Assembly (NCBI GenBank): GCA_010024385.1
Contig: RGHD01000006.1
Span: 1 to 45,548 of the forward strand
Length of the DNA: 45,548 nucleotides
Source: Actinomycetota bacterium
Lineage (GTDB): Bacteria > Actinomycetota > Actinomycetes > Nanopelagicales > Nanopelagicaceae
Reading direction: 5' to 3'
Shown here in pieces: positions 6,836 to 15,508 of this stretch (position 1 is its first letter; each line of letters begins with the position of its first letter). The position numbers were made by a program, and so were the translations under genes. The notes below the pieces were generated by a model. The model was not told where the DNA came from, did no database searches, and saw nothing but the letters and a program-made list of their open reading frames with translations.

Positions 6836-8214
6836 CTTCCTGGGCTCACCGTCGACATATTGAAATCTTTAATCACTAGTGGTGGAACTGACATATTGGA
6901 CATATCACCAGCCCATTCACGTGGTTGAGTCCATTCAGATGCACCAGCATGTGCGATGCGGGATAGGGCTGAAACCGGTGAATCATTCCAACGGAAGTTA
7001 TTGGTTGCACCAACTACTTCGCCACCCTTAACGTGATAAACACCGTCACGAGTTAAGCCAGTTAGAAGCAGTGAGTTGGGATCAACCATACGGATATACC
7101 AGAAGGTTGTAAGGAGAAGTCCGTTATCAACTTTCTTCACTAGATCTTCTAGTGTTCCACTCGCTCCATCAACGCTCATGACTAGGTTTTCACCGATTGG
7201 TGTGAAATCAAGGTTAGTCAGCTTTGCTGAAGCTCGAGTTTGAACGAGAGATTGCAAGACACCATCTTTGAGCCAATCAACGCGCTTAATTGGTTGACCA
7301 TTATCAAAGACAGATGAGAATGGTGAGCTCACAGCGGTTGCTACAAAATTAGATGCAGGTAGTTGCTTGAAATCAGGATCGGTAAAGAACTGCAGAGAAA
7401 CATTTGAAAGTTTCTCACCGATGCGAGTTCCGCCACCTTTTTTAGAAAATACTGATTGACCTTCATGAGCATCGCGAGCAGTTGATACCCACATCATGTA
7501 AGTGAAGAGATCTGCAACAGAGCCTGAAGGCAATATGGTGTCATAGCGACCTGCTGGAAGTTCTACTTTTGTGCCCTGCCAGGTTAAACGTTGGCGAATT
7601 TGGGCATCGATATTTGCAACAGAGACATCTTTAAAGTCGCGAGTTTCAACGCCAGCCCATGTGGAGCGTGAGCGATTATGAGACTTTCCAGTCATCTCAA
7701 CGCGACCAACTGGTGAATCCTTGCGCAAGCGCAACCCACCCTTTGATCCAACCCAGGTTGTTTCATTGGTGTGTTCTGAATATCCGAATAATTCAATCTT
7801 GTCGGCAACTGAGCGAGAGAACATATCGCCTAAGGCTGGAGCAAAAGTTGAAAATACTTCTGGTCCTGTTGGAACGTGAGCGCCTGACCAATCACCGATA
7901 GATACATTTGTAGCAAGTGGTGCGTAATCATCGGCTGGACCTGATGCCTTTGCTGCTGCAATGGCCTCTTCCAGAAGCTTTGGCACATCTGAAAGTGAGA
8001 CATCTGTGCGAGATACGCCACCAGATGCCATGCCGCCATCAACGGCAACGAAGGCGATAACTGTAACGCTGCGCTCTTGGATGACACCATTAGTAGTTAA
8101 TGTGCTGCCGGCCCAACGTAGGTTGGCTTGCGTCTTATCGCGCACAACAACAATGCAGTCATCACATGTTGCAGCCGATGTAATCTTTTCAATTAGATCT
8201 TGAGCAGAAATCAT
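6832..8214 (-). CDS. tldE: TldE/PmbA-type metalloprotease subunit
   Basis: A 460-residue partner of TldD. TldD/TldE heterodimers degrade unfolded peptides and process modified peptides. This subunit lacks the HExxxH zinc motif, as expected for TldE/PmbA. Late in the protein it has a GLTRDGVYHVKGGEVVG..NNFRWN stretch typical of the family C-terminus. The start is the ATG at 8212-8214, which overlaps the tldD stop as ATGA. An in-frame extension further upstream runs inside tldD and is rejected. The 3' end overlaps the DUF1801 gene by 4 nt. Confidence 0.92.
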   Translation of the reverse strand: MISAQDLIEKITSAATCDDCIVVVRDKTQANLRWAGSTLTTNGVIQERSVTVIAFVAVDGGMASGGVSRTDVSLSDVPKLLEEAIAAAKASGPADDYAPLATNVSIGDWSGAHVPTGPEVFSTFAPALGDMFSRSVADKIELFGYSEHTNETTWVGSKGGLRLRKDSPVGRVEMTGKSHNRSRSTWAGVETRDFKDVSVANIDAQIRQRLTWQGTKVELPAGRYDTILPSGSVADLFTYMMWVSTARDAHEGQSVFSKKGGGTRIGEKLSNVSLQFFTDPDFKQLPASNFVATAVSSPFSSVFDNGQPIKRVDWLKDGVLQSLVQTRASAKLTNLDFTPIGENLVMSVDGASGTLEDLVKKVDNGLLLTTFWYIRMVDPNSLLLTGLTRDGVYHVKGGEVVGATNNFRWNDSPVSALSRIAHAGASEWTQPREWAGDMSNMSVPPLVIKDFNMSTVSPGS

Positions 8215-9653
8215 TTTCCAGCCTCCGCAACAGTATTGAGAATGTTTACTTTGTCGAAGATTGCCGCTGGGCAACCATGACTTACCGCTGCAATCTGACC
8301 TGGTTGGGCTTTACCGCAGTTAAAGGCTCCGCCAAGAACATAGGTTGAAGGTCCACCAACAACCTTCATGGAGCCCCAGAAATCAGTTGTCGTTGCTTGA
8401 TAAGCAACATCCTTTAGTTGACCATGCATATCAATAGACCAGGACTTATCACCCTTAATGATGATTCCATCTTCCATTGACGCCACCATTTCCTCATAAG
8501 TTGGACCTTTTGGATTTGGTTGCAAAGAAACGTTAGGCATGCGCTGGATTGGCACGTGGGCGGGAGAATCTGCAAAGGCGCATCCGTTGCTTCGATCGCG
8601 ATTAACACGGGCAGCGATGCGACGATCTAACTGATAACCAACAAGAACACCATCTTTAATAATGTCCCAGCGCTGGGCAGCAACACCTTCATCATCAAAG
8701 CCCACGGTGCTAAGGCCATGAGGTGTAGCGCGATCGCCAGTGACATTCATCAGCTTTGAGCCATATTGGAGCGTATTTAACTTATCAGGTGTGGCAAAAG
8801 ATGTTCCTGCATAGTTGGCCTCATAACCAATTGCTCTATCTAGTTCAGTTGCATGGCCAATCGACTCGTGAATAGTTAACCAAAGATTTGATGGATGAAC
8901 TAACAAGTCATAGCGACCAGGTTCAACAGAAGGTGCTGCAACTTTTTCAGCCAAAAGAGAGGGAAGTTCAGCAATTTCATCATCCCATTTCCAATGGGAG
9001 TTACCCATCCACTCCCAGCCAAAACCGGCAGGTTGTGCCAAGGTGCGCATGGATTCAAAGCCATGATCGCCAATAGAGATTGCTTCAATCTGAGTTTGAA
9101 TGCGCACGCGTTGCTGTGTGGTACTAGTGCCATATGAATCGGCGTAGTGCTTTTGTTCTTTAACAAACATGGTGTGGGCAGATGTGTGATTAACGTTTGC
9201 ACTTTTGAGTAGGCGACTACTTAAATCTGCTAGGCGATCTTTCTTTTCTGAGTCAGAGACTGAGAATGGATCGATTTCATACTCAGATACCCAAGTTTGG
9301 TTTGCATACACAGGCTCTGTTACAAGTGAAACTAACTCTGTCGAGAGTGGCTTTGATGTCTTAGCCATAGCAACTGCAGTTAATGCAAGTTTCTTGGCAA
9401 CATCTACAGAGATTTCAGGAGATGAAGCAAAGCCCCAAGCTCCATTGACGATAACGCGAACGCCTAAACCGGCATTAGTCTCATCACTTTGCGTCTCAGG
9501 ACGAGCATCTCGCAGTGAAAGCAAACCATTGCGCGTGCGCTCTATTCGCACGTCAACATGGGATGCACCGGCATCTTTTGCGGTGCTAATGGCGGCATCA
9601 CTAACTGCTGCTAGTGGAAGGGCAATGAAATCTGCATCAACGTTTTTATTCAC
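8211..9653 (-). CDS. tldD: TldD-type zinc metalloprotease catalytic subunit
   Basis: A 480-residue catalytic subunit of the TldD/TldE protease. The zinc-binding motif HESIGHATELD (HExxxH) is near residue 262. Downstream are the typical FDDEGVAAQRWDII and GGAFNCGKAQPGQ stretches. The start is a GTG preceded by AAGG at a normal spacing. Upstream, CCTTAT-GATGA-ATAAGG forms a perfect inverted repeat (9661-9677). tldD and tldE overlap by ATGA and form a two-gene operon divergent from the TerC riboswitch leader. Confidence 0.94.
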   Translation of the reverse strand: MNKNVDADFIALPLAAVSDAAISTAKDAGASHVDVRIERTRNGLLSLRDARPETQSDETNAGLGVRVIVNGAWGFASSPEISVDVAKKLALTAVAMAKTSKPLSTELVSLVTEPVYANQTWVSEYEIDPFSVSDSEKKDRLADLSSRLLKSANVNHTSAHTMFVKEQKHYADSYGTSTTQQRVRIQTQIEAISIGDHGFESMRTLAQPAGFGWEWMGNSHWKWDDEIAELPSLLAEKVAAPSVEPGRYDLLVHPSNLWLTIHESIGHATELDRAIGYEANYAGTSFATPDKLNTLQYGSKLMNVTGDRATPHGLSTVGFDDEGVAAQRWDIIKDGVLVGYQLDRRIAARVNRDRSNGCAFADSPAHVPIQRMPNVSLQPNPKGPTYEEMVASMEDGIIIKGDKSWSIDMHGQLKDVAYQATTTDFWGSMKVVGGPSTYVLGGAFNCGKAQPGQIAAVSHGCPAAIFDKVNILNTVAEAGK

Positions 9654-9660
9654 CCCCGAA

Positions 9661-9677
9661 CCTTATGATGAATAAGG
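9661..9677. promoter_or_regulatory. Inverted repeat upstream of tldD
   Basis: CCTTAT and ATAAGG are perfect inverted arms around a GATGA loop, 8 nt upstream of the tldD GTG start. It could be an operator or an mRNA hairpin next to the ribosome-binding site. Only six base pairs, so chance is possible. Confidence 0.3.
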
Positions 9678-9735
9678 TAGTTGTGCATAGGTGGGCTTCA
9701 TAAGAGACTGATTTGCTGTCGGGTAGAATTGCCTT

Positions 9736-9839
9736 TACGATTTAGGTGTTTAAGGGGAGTACCTCACTACAGCTACCTCGTCATTACGGTGTAAAAACCC
9801 GGGGCGCTGGCCGATTATTCGGTTAGGGAGACCTTGACC
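9736..9839 (+). promoter_or_regulatory. yybP-ykoY family (manganese) riboswitch leader
   Basis: The roughly 100-nt leader before the TerC gene matches the yybP-ykoY architecture. It has the AAGGGGAGTA internal-loop motif at 9752-9761, a CAGCTACC segment, then CCCGGGGCGCTGGCCG at 9798-9813 with a pairing arm (CCGATTATTCGG), and a terminal GGGAGACCTTGACC running into the ATG. These riboswitches sense Mn2+ and commonly control TerC/Alx/YkoY-type manganese exporters, exactly the gene found here. A TAGAAT box at 9724-9729 places the transcript start near 9736. The ribosome-binding GGGAGA at 9826-9831 lies in the 3' side, which suggests translational control. Confidence 0.78.
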
Positions 9840-10865
9840 ATGCTTTATCCATGGCTATCAAGGGAGAATTTTGTGCAGGTTTCAACACTCATCTGGTCAA
9901 TAACGATAGGGCTAATTCTTGCCCTAATTTTAGTAGATCTACTCACCGCAACCCGTAAAGCCCATGATGTTAAATTCAAAGAGGCAGTTGCGACAACATT
10001 GTTCTATGTGAGTATCTCAATTGGTTTTGGCCTCTGGGTCTGGTCCTACTTTGGGTCCACTTACGGCACAGAGTTCTTCGCCGCCTACTTAGTTGAATAC
10101 TCTCTCTCGATTGATAACTTATTTATCTTCGTCATCATTTTGGCCCAATTTGCTGTACCTAGCATTCATCACCAAAAAGTCTTACTCGTCGGTGTGATGT
10201 TGGCCCTTGTATTGAGAGCAATCTTTATTTCCATCGGAGCTGTTGCAATTTCAGCATTCTCCTTCACCTTTGCAATATTTGGCGCAATCCTAATTTGGAC
10301 TGGAATTGGACTCTTTAAGCACTGGGATGAAGATCCAGAACCGAATGATAATTTCATGGTTCGCACAATCAGAAAGCGCGTGCCTATGGTCAATGAATAT
10401 CATGGCTCTAAATTGTTCATAAAGATAAGTGGTAAGCGCTTTGCCACCCCCATGTTCTTGGTAATTGTCGCTATTGGGTCAACAGATCTCCTTTTTGCCC
10501 TGGATTCAATACCAGCAACATTTGGCGTTACCTCTCAAACTTTCCTGGTATTTACAGCTAACGCTTTTGCCCTTTTGGGTCTAAGAGCTTTGTATTTCCT
10601 CATAAAGGGCTTGCTCGATAAGTTAATTTACCTATCCCTAGGCCTTTCCTTCATCTTGATCTTTATTGGAATCAAGCTCATGCTGACTTACGCCCATGAA
10701 GTCTTCGATAGCGTTCCAAAGATTCCTACACCTGTTAGTCTTACAGTCATAGCTACTATATTGTTGATTTCAACAATTGCTAGCTTGCTTAAGAGTAAGC
10801 AGAATCCAGAAATGAAAGCCCACCCTGGGCGCATTACCGATCACAAGGATGAGGACGATAGGTGA
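9840..10865 (+). CDS. TerC family manganese exporter (Alx/YkoY-like)
   Basis: A 341-residue integral membrane protein with about nine helices. The family's membrane-embedded acidic residues are visible in LVDLLTATR (near 32), YSLSIDNLFIFV (near 85) and GSTDLLFALDSIPATFG (near 215). TerC proteins of this group export Mn2+ or deliver it to secreted enzymes. Length and order match actinobacterial TerC. The ATG at 9840 is preferred over the TTG two codons before it. Control by the upstream manganese-type riboswitch supports the metal assignment. The stop overlaps the next start (GTGA). Confidence 0.92.
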   Translation: MLYPWLSRENFVQVSTLIWSITIGLILALILVDLLTATRKAHDVKFKEAVATTLFYVSISIGFGLWVWSYFGSTYGTEFFAAYLVEYSLSIDNLFIFVIILAQFAVPSIHHQKVLLVGVMLALVLRAIFISIGAVAISAFSFTFAIFGAILIWTGIGLFKHWDEDPEPNDNFMVRTIRKRVPMVNEYHGSKLFIKISGKRFATPMFLVIVAIGSTDLLFALDSIPATFGVTSQTFLVFTANAFALLGLRALYFLIKGLLDKLIYLSLGLSFILIFIGIKLMLTYAHEVFDSVPKIPTPVSLTVIATILLISTIASLLKSKQNPEMKAHPGRITDHKDEDDR

Positions 10866-11098
10866 AGAAAAAATGGTTGCTCTTGCCTAAGAGGTTGAGG
10901 CAGATCATTGCTTTTTCTGTTGGTTCATTTCTAGTTCTTGCTGGCTTGGTTTTAATTGTCCTTCCAGGTCCATTCACTATGCCCCTAGTGATTGCGGGAT
11001 TATTTGTTCTAGCTGTTGAGTTTGCATGGGCAGAAAGACTGTTAGCTAAGGCCAAAGCTCATGCGAGCAAGATTGTGCCTAAGAAATATAAGAAGTAA
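10862..11098 (+). CDS. PGPGW family small transmembrane protein
   Basis: A 78-residue protein with two hydrophobic helices joined by LPGPFTMPLVIAGL, followed by LAVEFAWAERLL and a basic C-terminal tail. This matches the actinobacterial PGPGW family of unknown function, although the namesake PGPGW reads PGPFT here. It is translationally coupled to the TerC gene by a GTGA overlap, so it would come under the same riboswitch. A role accessory to metal transport or envelope stress is possible but not shown. Confidence 0.85.
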   Translation: MKKKWLLLPKRLRQIIAFSVGSFLVLAGLVLIVLPGPFTMPLVIAGLFVLAVEFAWAERLLAKAKAHASKIVPKKYKK

Positions 11099-11116
11099 GT
11101 AGGGCATAATTGCCAA

Positions 11117-11617
11117 ATGCCAAAAACAATCACTTGCGTTGAATTGCATGGTGATGATTGGGTGCGGCTGCGAGATATTCGCTTAAGAGCTCTTCTTGAT
11201 AGCCCACATGCATTTGGTGGCACCTTTGAGAAAGAAAACCTTTTTGATGAACAACAATGGCGATTAGATTTTCTTAAGCAGGCTCACATAGTTGCTTCAG
11301 TGGATGGTTTTGATGCTGCGATGATGTATGTGGAAAATCTTGAAGGTGATTTTGGTGCCACTTGCTGGATTGGTGGATGTTGGAGTGATCCTAATTTTCG
11401 TGGAACGGGCTTGATGCGAGCCATGTTTGAATTCCTAGATAATCAAGGCAAAGAACGAGATTGGTTAGTCCAAGGCCTTGGTGTGTGGACAGATAACACT
11501 GCAGCAATTGCAGCTTATGAAAAGCTGGGCTTTGTTGAGATGGGTGGACCACAAGCAAGCAGTCGTCAGCCCGGTAAGTTCTATCAGCGAATGATTAGAA
11601 AAACCGTTTTAGCTTAA
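11117..11617 (+). CDS. GNAT family N-acetyltransferase
   Basis: A 166-residue GNAT enzyme. Motif A is degenerate but recognisable as WSDPNFRGTGLMRAMFEFL near residues 92-110. Motif B, with NTAAIAAYEKLGFVEMG, is near 133-149. It acetylates an unknown amine, possibly a small molecule or a protein N-terminus. CATAAT at 11105-11110 lies 6 nt before the ATG, which suggests a leaderless start separate from the TerC operon. Its stop shares TTAA with the converging enolase-superfamily gene. Confidence 0.88.
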   Translation: MPKTITCVELHGDDWVRLRDIRLRALLDSPHAFGGTFEKENLFDEQQWRLDFLKQAHIVASVDGFDAAMMYVENLEGDFGATCWIGGCWSDPNFRGTGLMRAMFEFLDNQGKERDWLVQGLGVWTDNTAAIAAYEKLGFVEMGGPQASSRQPGKFYQRMIRKTVLA

Positions 11618-12723
11618 ATCTCTGAGATTTGATATTTAGCTTTTGCTAACCATGCTGGGTTGATCTCAACACCCCAACCTGGCCCCTGAGGAATCTGCAC
11701 TTTCCCGCCTTCAATTGCAAAGGGATTTCCTAGAAAGAGATCTCTTTGCCATGGGTAGTACTCAAAGCCCTCAATTGAAAACTCTAGATATTTACCAGCG
11801 TTCGGGATTGCCCCAAGAAGGTGCATGGTGGCGATAGTAACCAGAGAGAGGTTGGCGCTATGGGGAGTGATTGGCATTCCTGCCTTTTTAGCCATTTCCA
11901 CAACTTTTAATGTTCTCCAGATTCCACCCATATACATAATGTCAGGCTGTAATACATCGACAGCATGCATTTCAATCATTCTCTTCCAGGTGACTAGATC
12001 CCAATCTTGTTCTCCGCCAGTCACATCAATACTCAATGCATCAGTTACTTGTTTGGTTTCTTCGAGTTCCCAGTACTTACATGGCTCTTCAAAGTGACTA
12101 ATTCCCTCTGCCTCTAAAAGCACACCCACTTCAATTGCGCGCTTAGGAGAAAAACCACTATTGCCATCTACTAATTTTGAAATTCCATCACCAAGTGCGC
12201 GAGAGACAACAGGAACAACTTCCTCTGTGCGCCCTGGCCATTCATCAATATCATTTCCGCACTCTGCACCGACGCGCCACTTGAATGCATCAAAGCCAAA
12301 CTCATCACGTAGCTTTACTAACCGCTCTGCTTCATCCTTTGGTGAGATATCACGGCGCATGGATGAGGCGTATGTTCGAAGTTTTTTAGCTTTGCCGCCC
12401 AGTAGTTCTACAACAGGTTTGCCTTCAACTCGCCCGCGCAAATCCCACAGCGCTGTGTCTAAACCAGCGTTAGCACGACATCGATAACTTCCTGGAAATT
12501 TATGCTCACGGGCTTCAACTAAGGTAACAAGTGCTCCAATATCTGATGCATCTTTACCTAAAACCCAAGGTGCTACTTGGCGATGAAAAATCTGCGCAGT
12601 GATATCTGAGTGATAGTTAGAGGTCTGTCCCCAACCGATGTGACCATCAGATGTTGTTACCTTTACAAAGCAGACAAACTCATCAGTGAACGTTTCAAGC
12701 TTTGTAATGGAACCAAAGATCAT
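11614..12723 (-). CDS. Enolase-superfamily enzyme, mandelate racemase/muconate lactonizing type
   Basis: A 369-residue cytoplasmic enzyme with the capping domain (residues 1-115) and a TIM barrel. Metal-ligand positions are recognisable: the Asp in VDGNSGF, the Glu in HFEEPC and the Glu in GGEQDW. A candidate His general base lies in ITPHSAN, with an Asp partner in QPDIMYMGG. It would abstract the alpha-proton of a carboxylate, giving a racemase, epimerase or dehydratase; the substrate is unknown. It overlaps the ABC ATPase gene by ATGA and is the last gene of the polyamine-type transporter operon, so the importer may supply its substrate. Confidence 0.88.
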   Translation of the reverse strand: MIFGSITKLETFTDEFVCFVKVTTSDGHIGWGQTSNYHSDITAQIFHRQVAPWVLGKDASDIGALVTLVEAREHKFPGSYRCRANAGLDTALWDLRGRVEGKPVVELLGGKAKKLRTYASSMRRDISPKDEAERLVKLRDEFGFDAFKWRVGAECGNDIDEWPGRTEEVVPVVSRALGDGISKLVDGNSGFSPKRAIEVGVLLEAEGISHFEEPCKYWELEETKQVTDALSIDVTGGEQDWDLVTWKRMIEMHAVDVLQPDIMYMGGIWRTLKVVEMAKKAGMPITPHSANLSLVTIATMHLLGAIPNAGKYLEFSIEGFEYYPWQRDLFLGNPFAIEGGKVQIPQGPGWGVEINPAWLAKAKYQISEI

Positions 12724-13769
12724 CCAGCTGCCTTCACGAAGACTGGCATGTCAAGAAGTGATACCGAGACAGTTGCACCTGCACCAATGCCTGAGGCATC
12801 AGAGCTTGGTAGCTGGGCTGTAATTTTTGTTCCATCATTCATAGTGATGTTTAATCGACAAGAAGCCCCGAGGAAGCTCGCCGCTGCAACAGTTGCATTT
12901 CCTGACTTGCTGGCAACTACATCAACGCTCTCTGGTCGCACGAGTGCAATACCAGTTCCTGATGCCACTGATCCTGGAAGAGTTTTAACTACGCTACCTA
13001 AAATCTCAATTGAGCTGCCAGAAACTTTTCCGGGGATTGGGTTAGTTAATCCAACGAATTCAGCAACAAAAGAAGTCTTAGGGCGGTCATAGAGCTCTGA
13101 TGGGGTAGCGATTTGTTCTAGCTGACCATTGCGCATAACTCCCACACGATCAGCAATGCTGAGGGCTTCTTCTTGATCATGGGTAACAAAAAGGGTGGTG
13201 GTTCCAAGCTCCATTTGAATGCGTCGGATTTCTTCGCGTAACTGTGTGCGAACTTTTGCATCAAGGGCTGAGAGTGGCTCATCTAAGAGCAAAACCTTTG
13301 GAGAAATTGCAAGTGCACGAGCCAATGCAACGCGTTGCTGCTGCCCACCAGAGAGTTGATGTGGGTAGTGGTTGGCGTGAGTTGATAGACCAACAAGTTC
13401 TAATAGTTCAGCAGAGCGTGCTTTTCGCTTATCGCCAGCAGCCTTATGTGCTTTTAGCTTTAAGCCGTATTCAACATTCTCACGAGCAGTCATGTGTGGA
13501 AAGAGTGAGTAAGCCTGGAAAACCATTCCCATTCCGCGCTTGTTTGCGTTTTGGAAAGTCACATCCTTGCCATCAACAATGAGTTGGCCACGATCTAACT
13601 CTTGCAGGCCAGCAAGGGCGCGAAGGGCCGTTGTCTTACCGCAACCTGATGGACCGAGCAGTGCGACGAGTTCACCTTGAGCAATATCAAGGCTTAAGCC
13701 ATCGAGTGCTCTGACCTTTCCAAAATGCTTGGCGAGATCAACTAGTTGTACATATGTCGAGGAGCTCAA
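12720..13769 (-). CDS. PotA/FbpC-like ABC transporter ATPase
   Basis: A 349-residue ATP-binding subunit. Visible motifs are Walker A GPSGCGKTT (near residue 39), signature [15 protein letters not shown] (near 140), Walker B VLLLDEPLSALD, the switch His in TLFVTHDQ, and a C-terminal TOBE-like domain (residues 240-349). This arrangement is typical of the spermidine/putrescine, Fe3+ and 2-aminoethylphosphonate importer group. It follows two permease genes and the binding-protein gene, and precedes the enolase-superfamily gene. The PuuC, decarboxylase and GabT genes nearby favour a polyamine substrate, but this is inference. Confidence 0.92.
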   Translation of the reverse strand: MSSSTYVQLVDLAKHFGKVRALDGLSLDIAQGELVALLGPSGCGKTTALRALAGLQELDRGQLIVDGKDVTFQNANKRGMGMVFQAYSLFPHMTARENVEYGLKLKAHKAAGDKRKARSAELLELVGLSTHANHYPHQLSGGQQQRVALARALAISPKVLLLDEPLSALDAKVRTQLREEIRRIQMELGTTTLFVTHDQEEALSIADRVGVMRNGQLEQIATPSELYDRPKTSFVAEFVGLTNPIPGKVSGSSIEILGSVVKTLPGSVASGTGIALVRPESVDVVASKSGNATVAAASFLGASCRLNITMNDGTKITAQLPSSDASGIGAGATVSVSLLDMPVFVKAAG

Positions 13770-13786
13770 CTTATGGTCCTTTCGAT

Positions 13787-14581
13787 TCAGACGAGGTCAA
13801 CGTCGAGTACTGCACTTCGACGTTTCTTAGTAGGGATGGCTAGAAGTAGAACAAGTACAAAGAGAATTGAAGCTAGAGACACTGCAACTGCCACGTTTCC
13901 ATTAGTGCGACCAATTTGGGCGATAACTACCTGGAAAGTCTTGTAGTTCAGGATGTTAGAAATCGTGTATTCACCAAGGACAAGAGCGATTGCAATAAAT
14001 GAGCCATTCACGATGCCGGTCTTGATCGTTGGCATGATGATTCCAAAAATCACTCGAGAAGTATTAGCACCAAGTGTGCGAGCTGCCTCTGCCAAAGTGT
14101 GAATGTCTACAGCATCTAATGCCGCCGATAAAGAGCGGTATGTGTAGGGCAAAATTAACATCGAATACACGCCTGCAAGAGAAATTGGGGACTCAGTTAA
14201 GTGAATTGAAATCCAACGATAAAGAGGTGCGATACCCACCACGATAACAATGGCTGGAATTGCAAGGGGGAGAAGACAGAGAAGTTCAAATGGACGGCGA
14301 AGTGCAGGAAGTTTAAGGTGTACCCAAATTGCCGTTGGAACAATAAGGAAAAGGATTAATGCCATAACTATTCCCGCTGTGAGCAAAGAGCGAACAATTG
14401 CTGACATCAGATCTGGTTGACTTGGAATAATCTGCCACGCTCTAAAAGTTCTTCCCTTATCCGCAAAACCAAAGGGCTTAGTTGAGAAATCAAACATCGC
14501 ATAAAGTGGTACCAATAAATACGCGCCAACAAAAGAGATAATCGTCCAGCGCCATAAGCGAACTTTCCACGGTTGCTTCAT
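13787..14581 (-). CDS. ABC transporter permease (PotC-like)
   Basis: A 264-residue membrane subunit with six helices and the EAA-type ATPase-contact loop (LAEAARTLGANTSRVIFGIIMPTI, about residues 160-184). The start is the ATG at 14579-14581, which overlaps the previous permease stop as ATGA and has GGGAGGA six nt upstream. An earlier in-frame ATG at 14594-14596 lies inside the upstream gene and is less likely. It forms the second half of a heterodimeric permease. Confidence 0.9.
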   Translation of the reverse strand: MKQPWKVRLWRWTIISFVGAYLLVPLYAMFDFSTKPFGFADKGRTFRAWQIIPSQPDLMSAIVRSLLTAGIVMALILFLIVPTAIWVHLKLPALRRPFELLCLLPLAIPAIVIVVGIAPLYRWISIHLTESPISLAGVYSMLILPYTYRSLSAALDAVDIHTLAEAARTLGANTSRVIFGIIMPTIKTGIVNGSFIAIALVLGEYTISNILNYKTFQVVIAQIGRTNGNVAVAVSLASILFVLVLLLAIPTKKRRSAVLDVDLV

Positions 14582-15495
14582 CGTCGGTCCTCCCATTTGC
14601 TCACACGTCGGCGAAGGAGTGAATATAGAGTCATGGCAATAACTACGACGATTACCATATAGAAGGACAGCACTTTAGCTTCAGCTGGGTTTGCACCGCC
14701 GGTCTCGCTCGTTAGCGCAGTTGCGATCTGCAAAGGAGTTAGGAAATCCGATAGGTTGATAAGAGTTGCTGCTGTTGCATATGCAGAGAAAGAGTTAACA
14801 AATAGCAATAGTGCAGCTCCAGCAAATGATGGAGTCAAAATTGGAATACCAATTCGCAACCAGTATTCATAAGCTTTGCCGCCCAGAGCATCGGATGCTT
14901 CGCGCCATTGTGGTTTGAGGTTTTCGAGTGTTGGCAAGAAAACTAGCACCATGAGTGGAATCTGGAAGAAAGTATAGAGAACACTAATTCCAAACTTGCC
15001 ATAGAGCCAAGAGGCATCGGCTAAGAATGTATCAGGTGCATACTTAACTGCGATATTTGCAATAAGTCCATTGAAACCAAAAGTTGCTAAGAATGCGAAG
15101 GTCAACATAACGCCACCGAATTGGGCGAGCACAGAGCTTAAAGCCACTGAAACGCGGTAGAAGTAGCCACCAGTTTTGCCATTTACTAGAGCCCAAGCAA
15201 AGAGGGCTCCCAGAATTGCTCCAGCAAGTGCTGTCTTTGCAGAGATCTCAAGTGAGTTAGTAAATGCTTTTCGAGCAATATCAGAGTTAAAAACTTCCTT
15301 TAAAACTTGAGTACTAAATTTTCCATAGTTATCTTGGAAAGCACCCGAAGCGACATTCCACGTTGGATAAAGAAGAAATAATCCGCTTACTAATAGAAAT
15401 GGTAATACACCTAAGTAAGCCGTTTTACCGCGCCAATACCGAGAACCGGTCCTGCCATTGGCAGAACCGGTTCCCTTGTATTGAAGCTGAGTCAA
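14578..15495 (-). CDS. ABC transporter permease (PotB-like)
   Basis: A 305-residue membrane subunit with six core helices. An EAA-type loop is seen as WREASDALGGKAYEYWLRIGIP near residues 197-218. The only in-frame start before the first helix is a TTG (15493-15495) with no clear ribosome-binding site. The start codon lies inside a 17-nt palindrome, and the first twenty codons contain a long hairpin (15443-15473), so expression may be held below that of the binding protein. It pairs with the downstream permease through an ATGA overlap. Confidence 0.88.
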   Translation of the reverse strand: MTQLQYKGTGSANGRTGSRYWRGKTAYLGVLPFLLVSGLFLLYPTWNVASGAFQDNYGKFSTQVLKEVFNSDIARKAFTNSLEISAKTALAGAILGALFAWALVNGKTGGYFYRVSVALSSVLAQFGGVMLTFAFLATFGFNGLIANIAVKYAPDTFLADASWLYGKFGISVLYTFFQIPLMVLVFLPTLENLKPQWREASDALGGKAYEYWLRIGIPILTPSFAGAALLLFVNSFSAYATAATLINLSDFLTPLQIATALTSETGGANPAEAKVLSFYMVIVVVIAMTLYSLLRRRVSKWEDRR

Positions 15496-15506
15496 TTTAA
15501 TTGACT
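15443..15506 (-). other. Tandem hairpins between binding-protein and permease genes
   Basis: Two inverted repeats follow the binding-protein stop in the mRNA direction. The first is a perfect palindrome of AGTCAATT and AATTGACT arms around one base (15490-15506), containing the permease TTG start. The second is a 15-bp stem with one mismatch (15443-15457 against 15459-15473), rich in ACCGGT. There is no T-run, so this looks more like an mRNA stabiliser or translation brake than a terminator. Confidence 0.6.
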
Positions 15507-15508
15507 AC

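Noticed and set aside
8215-8274. N-terminal extension of tldE to 8274
   Set aside because: It overlaps the end of tldD in another frame, while the ATGA-coupled ATG at 8212-8214 gives the family-typical start.
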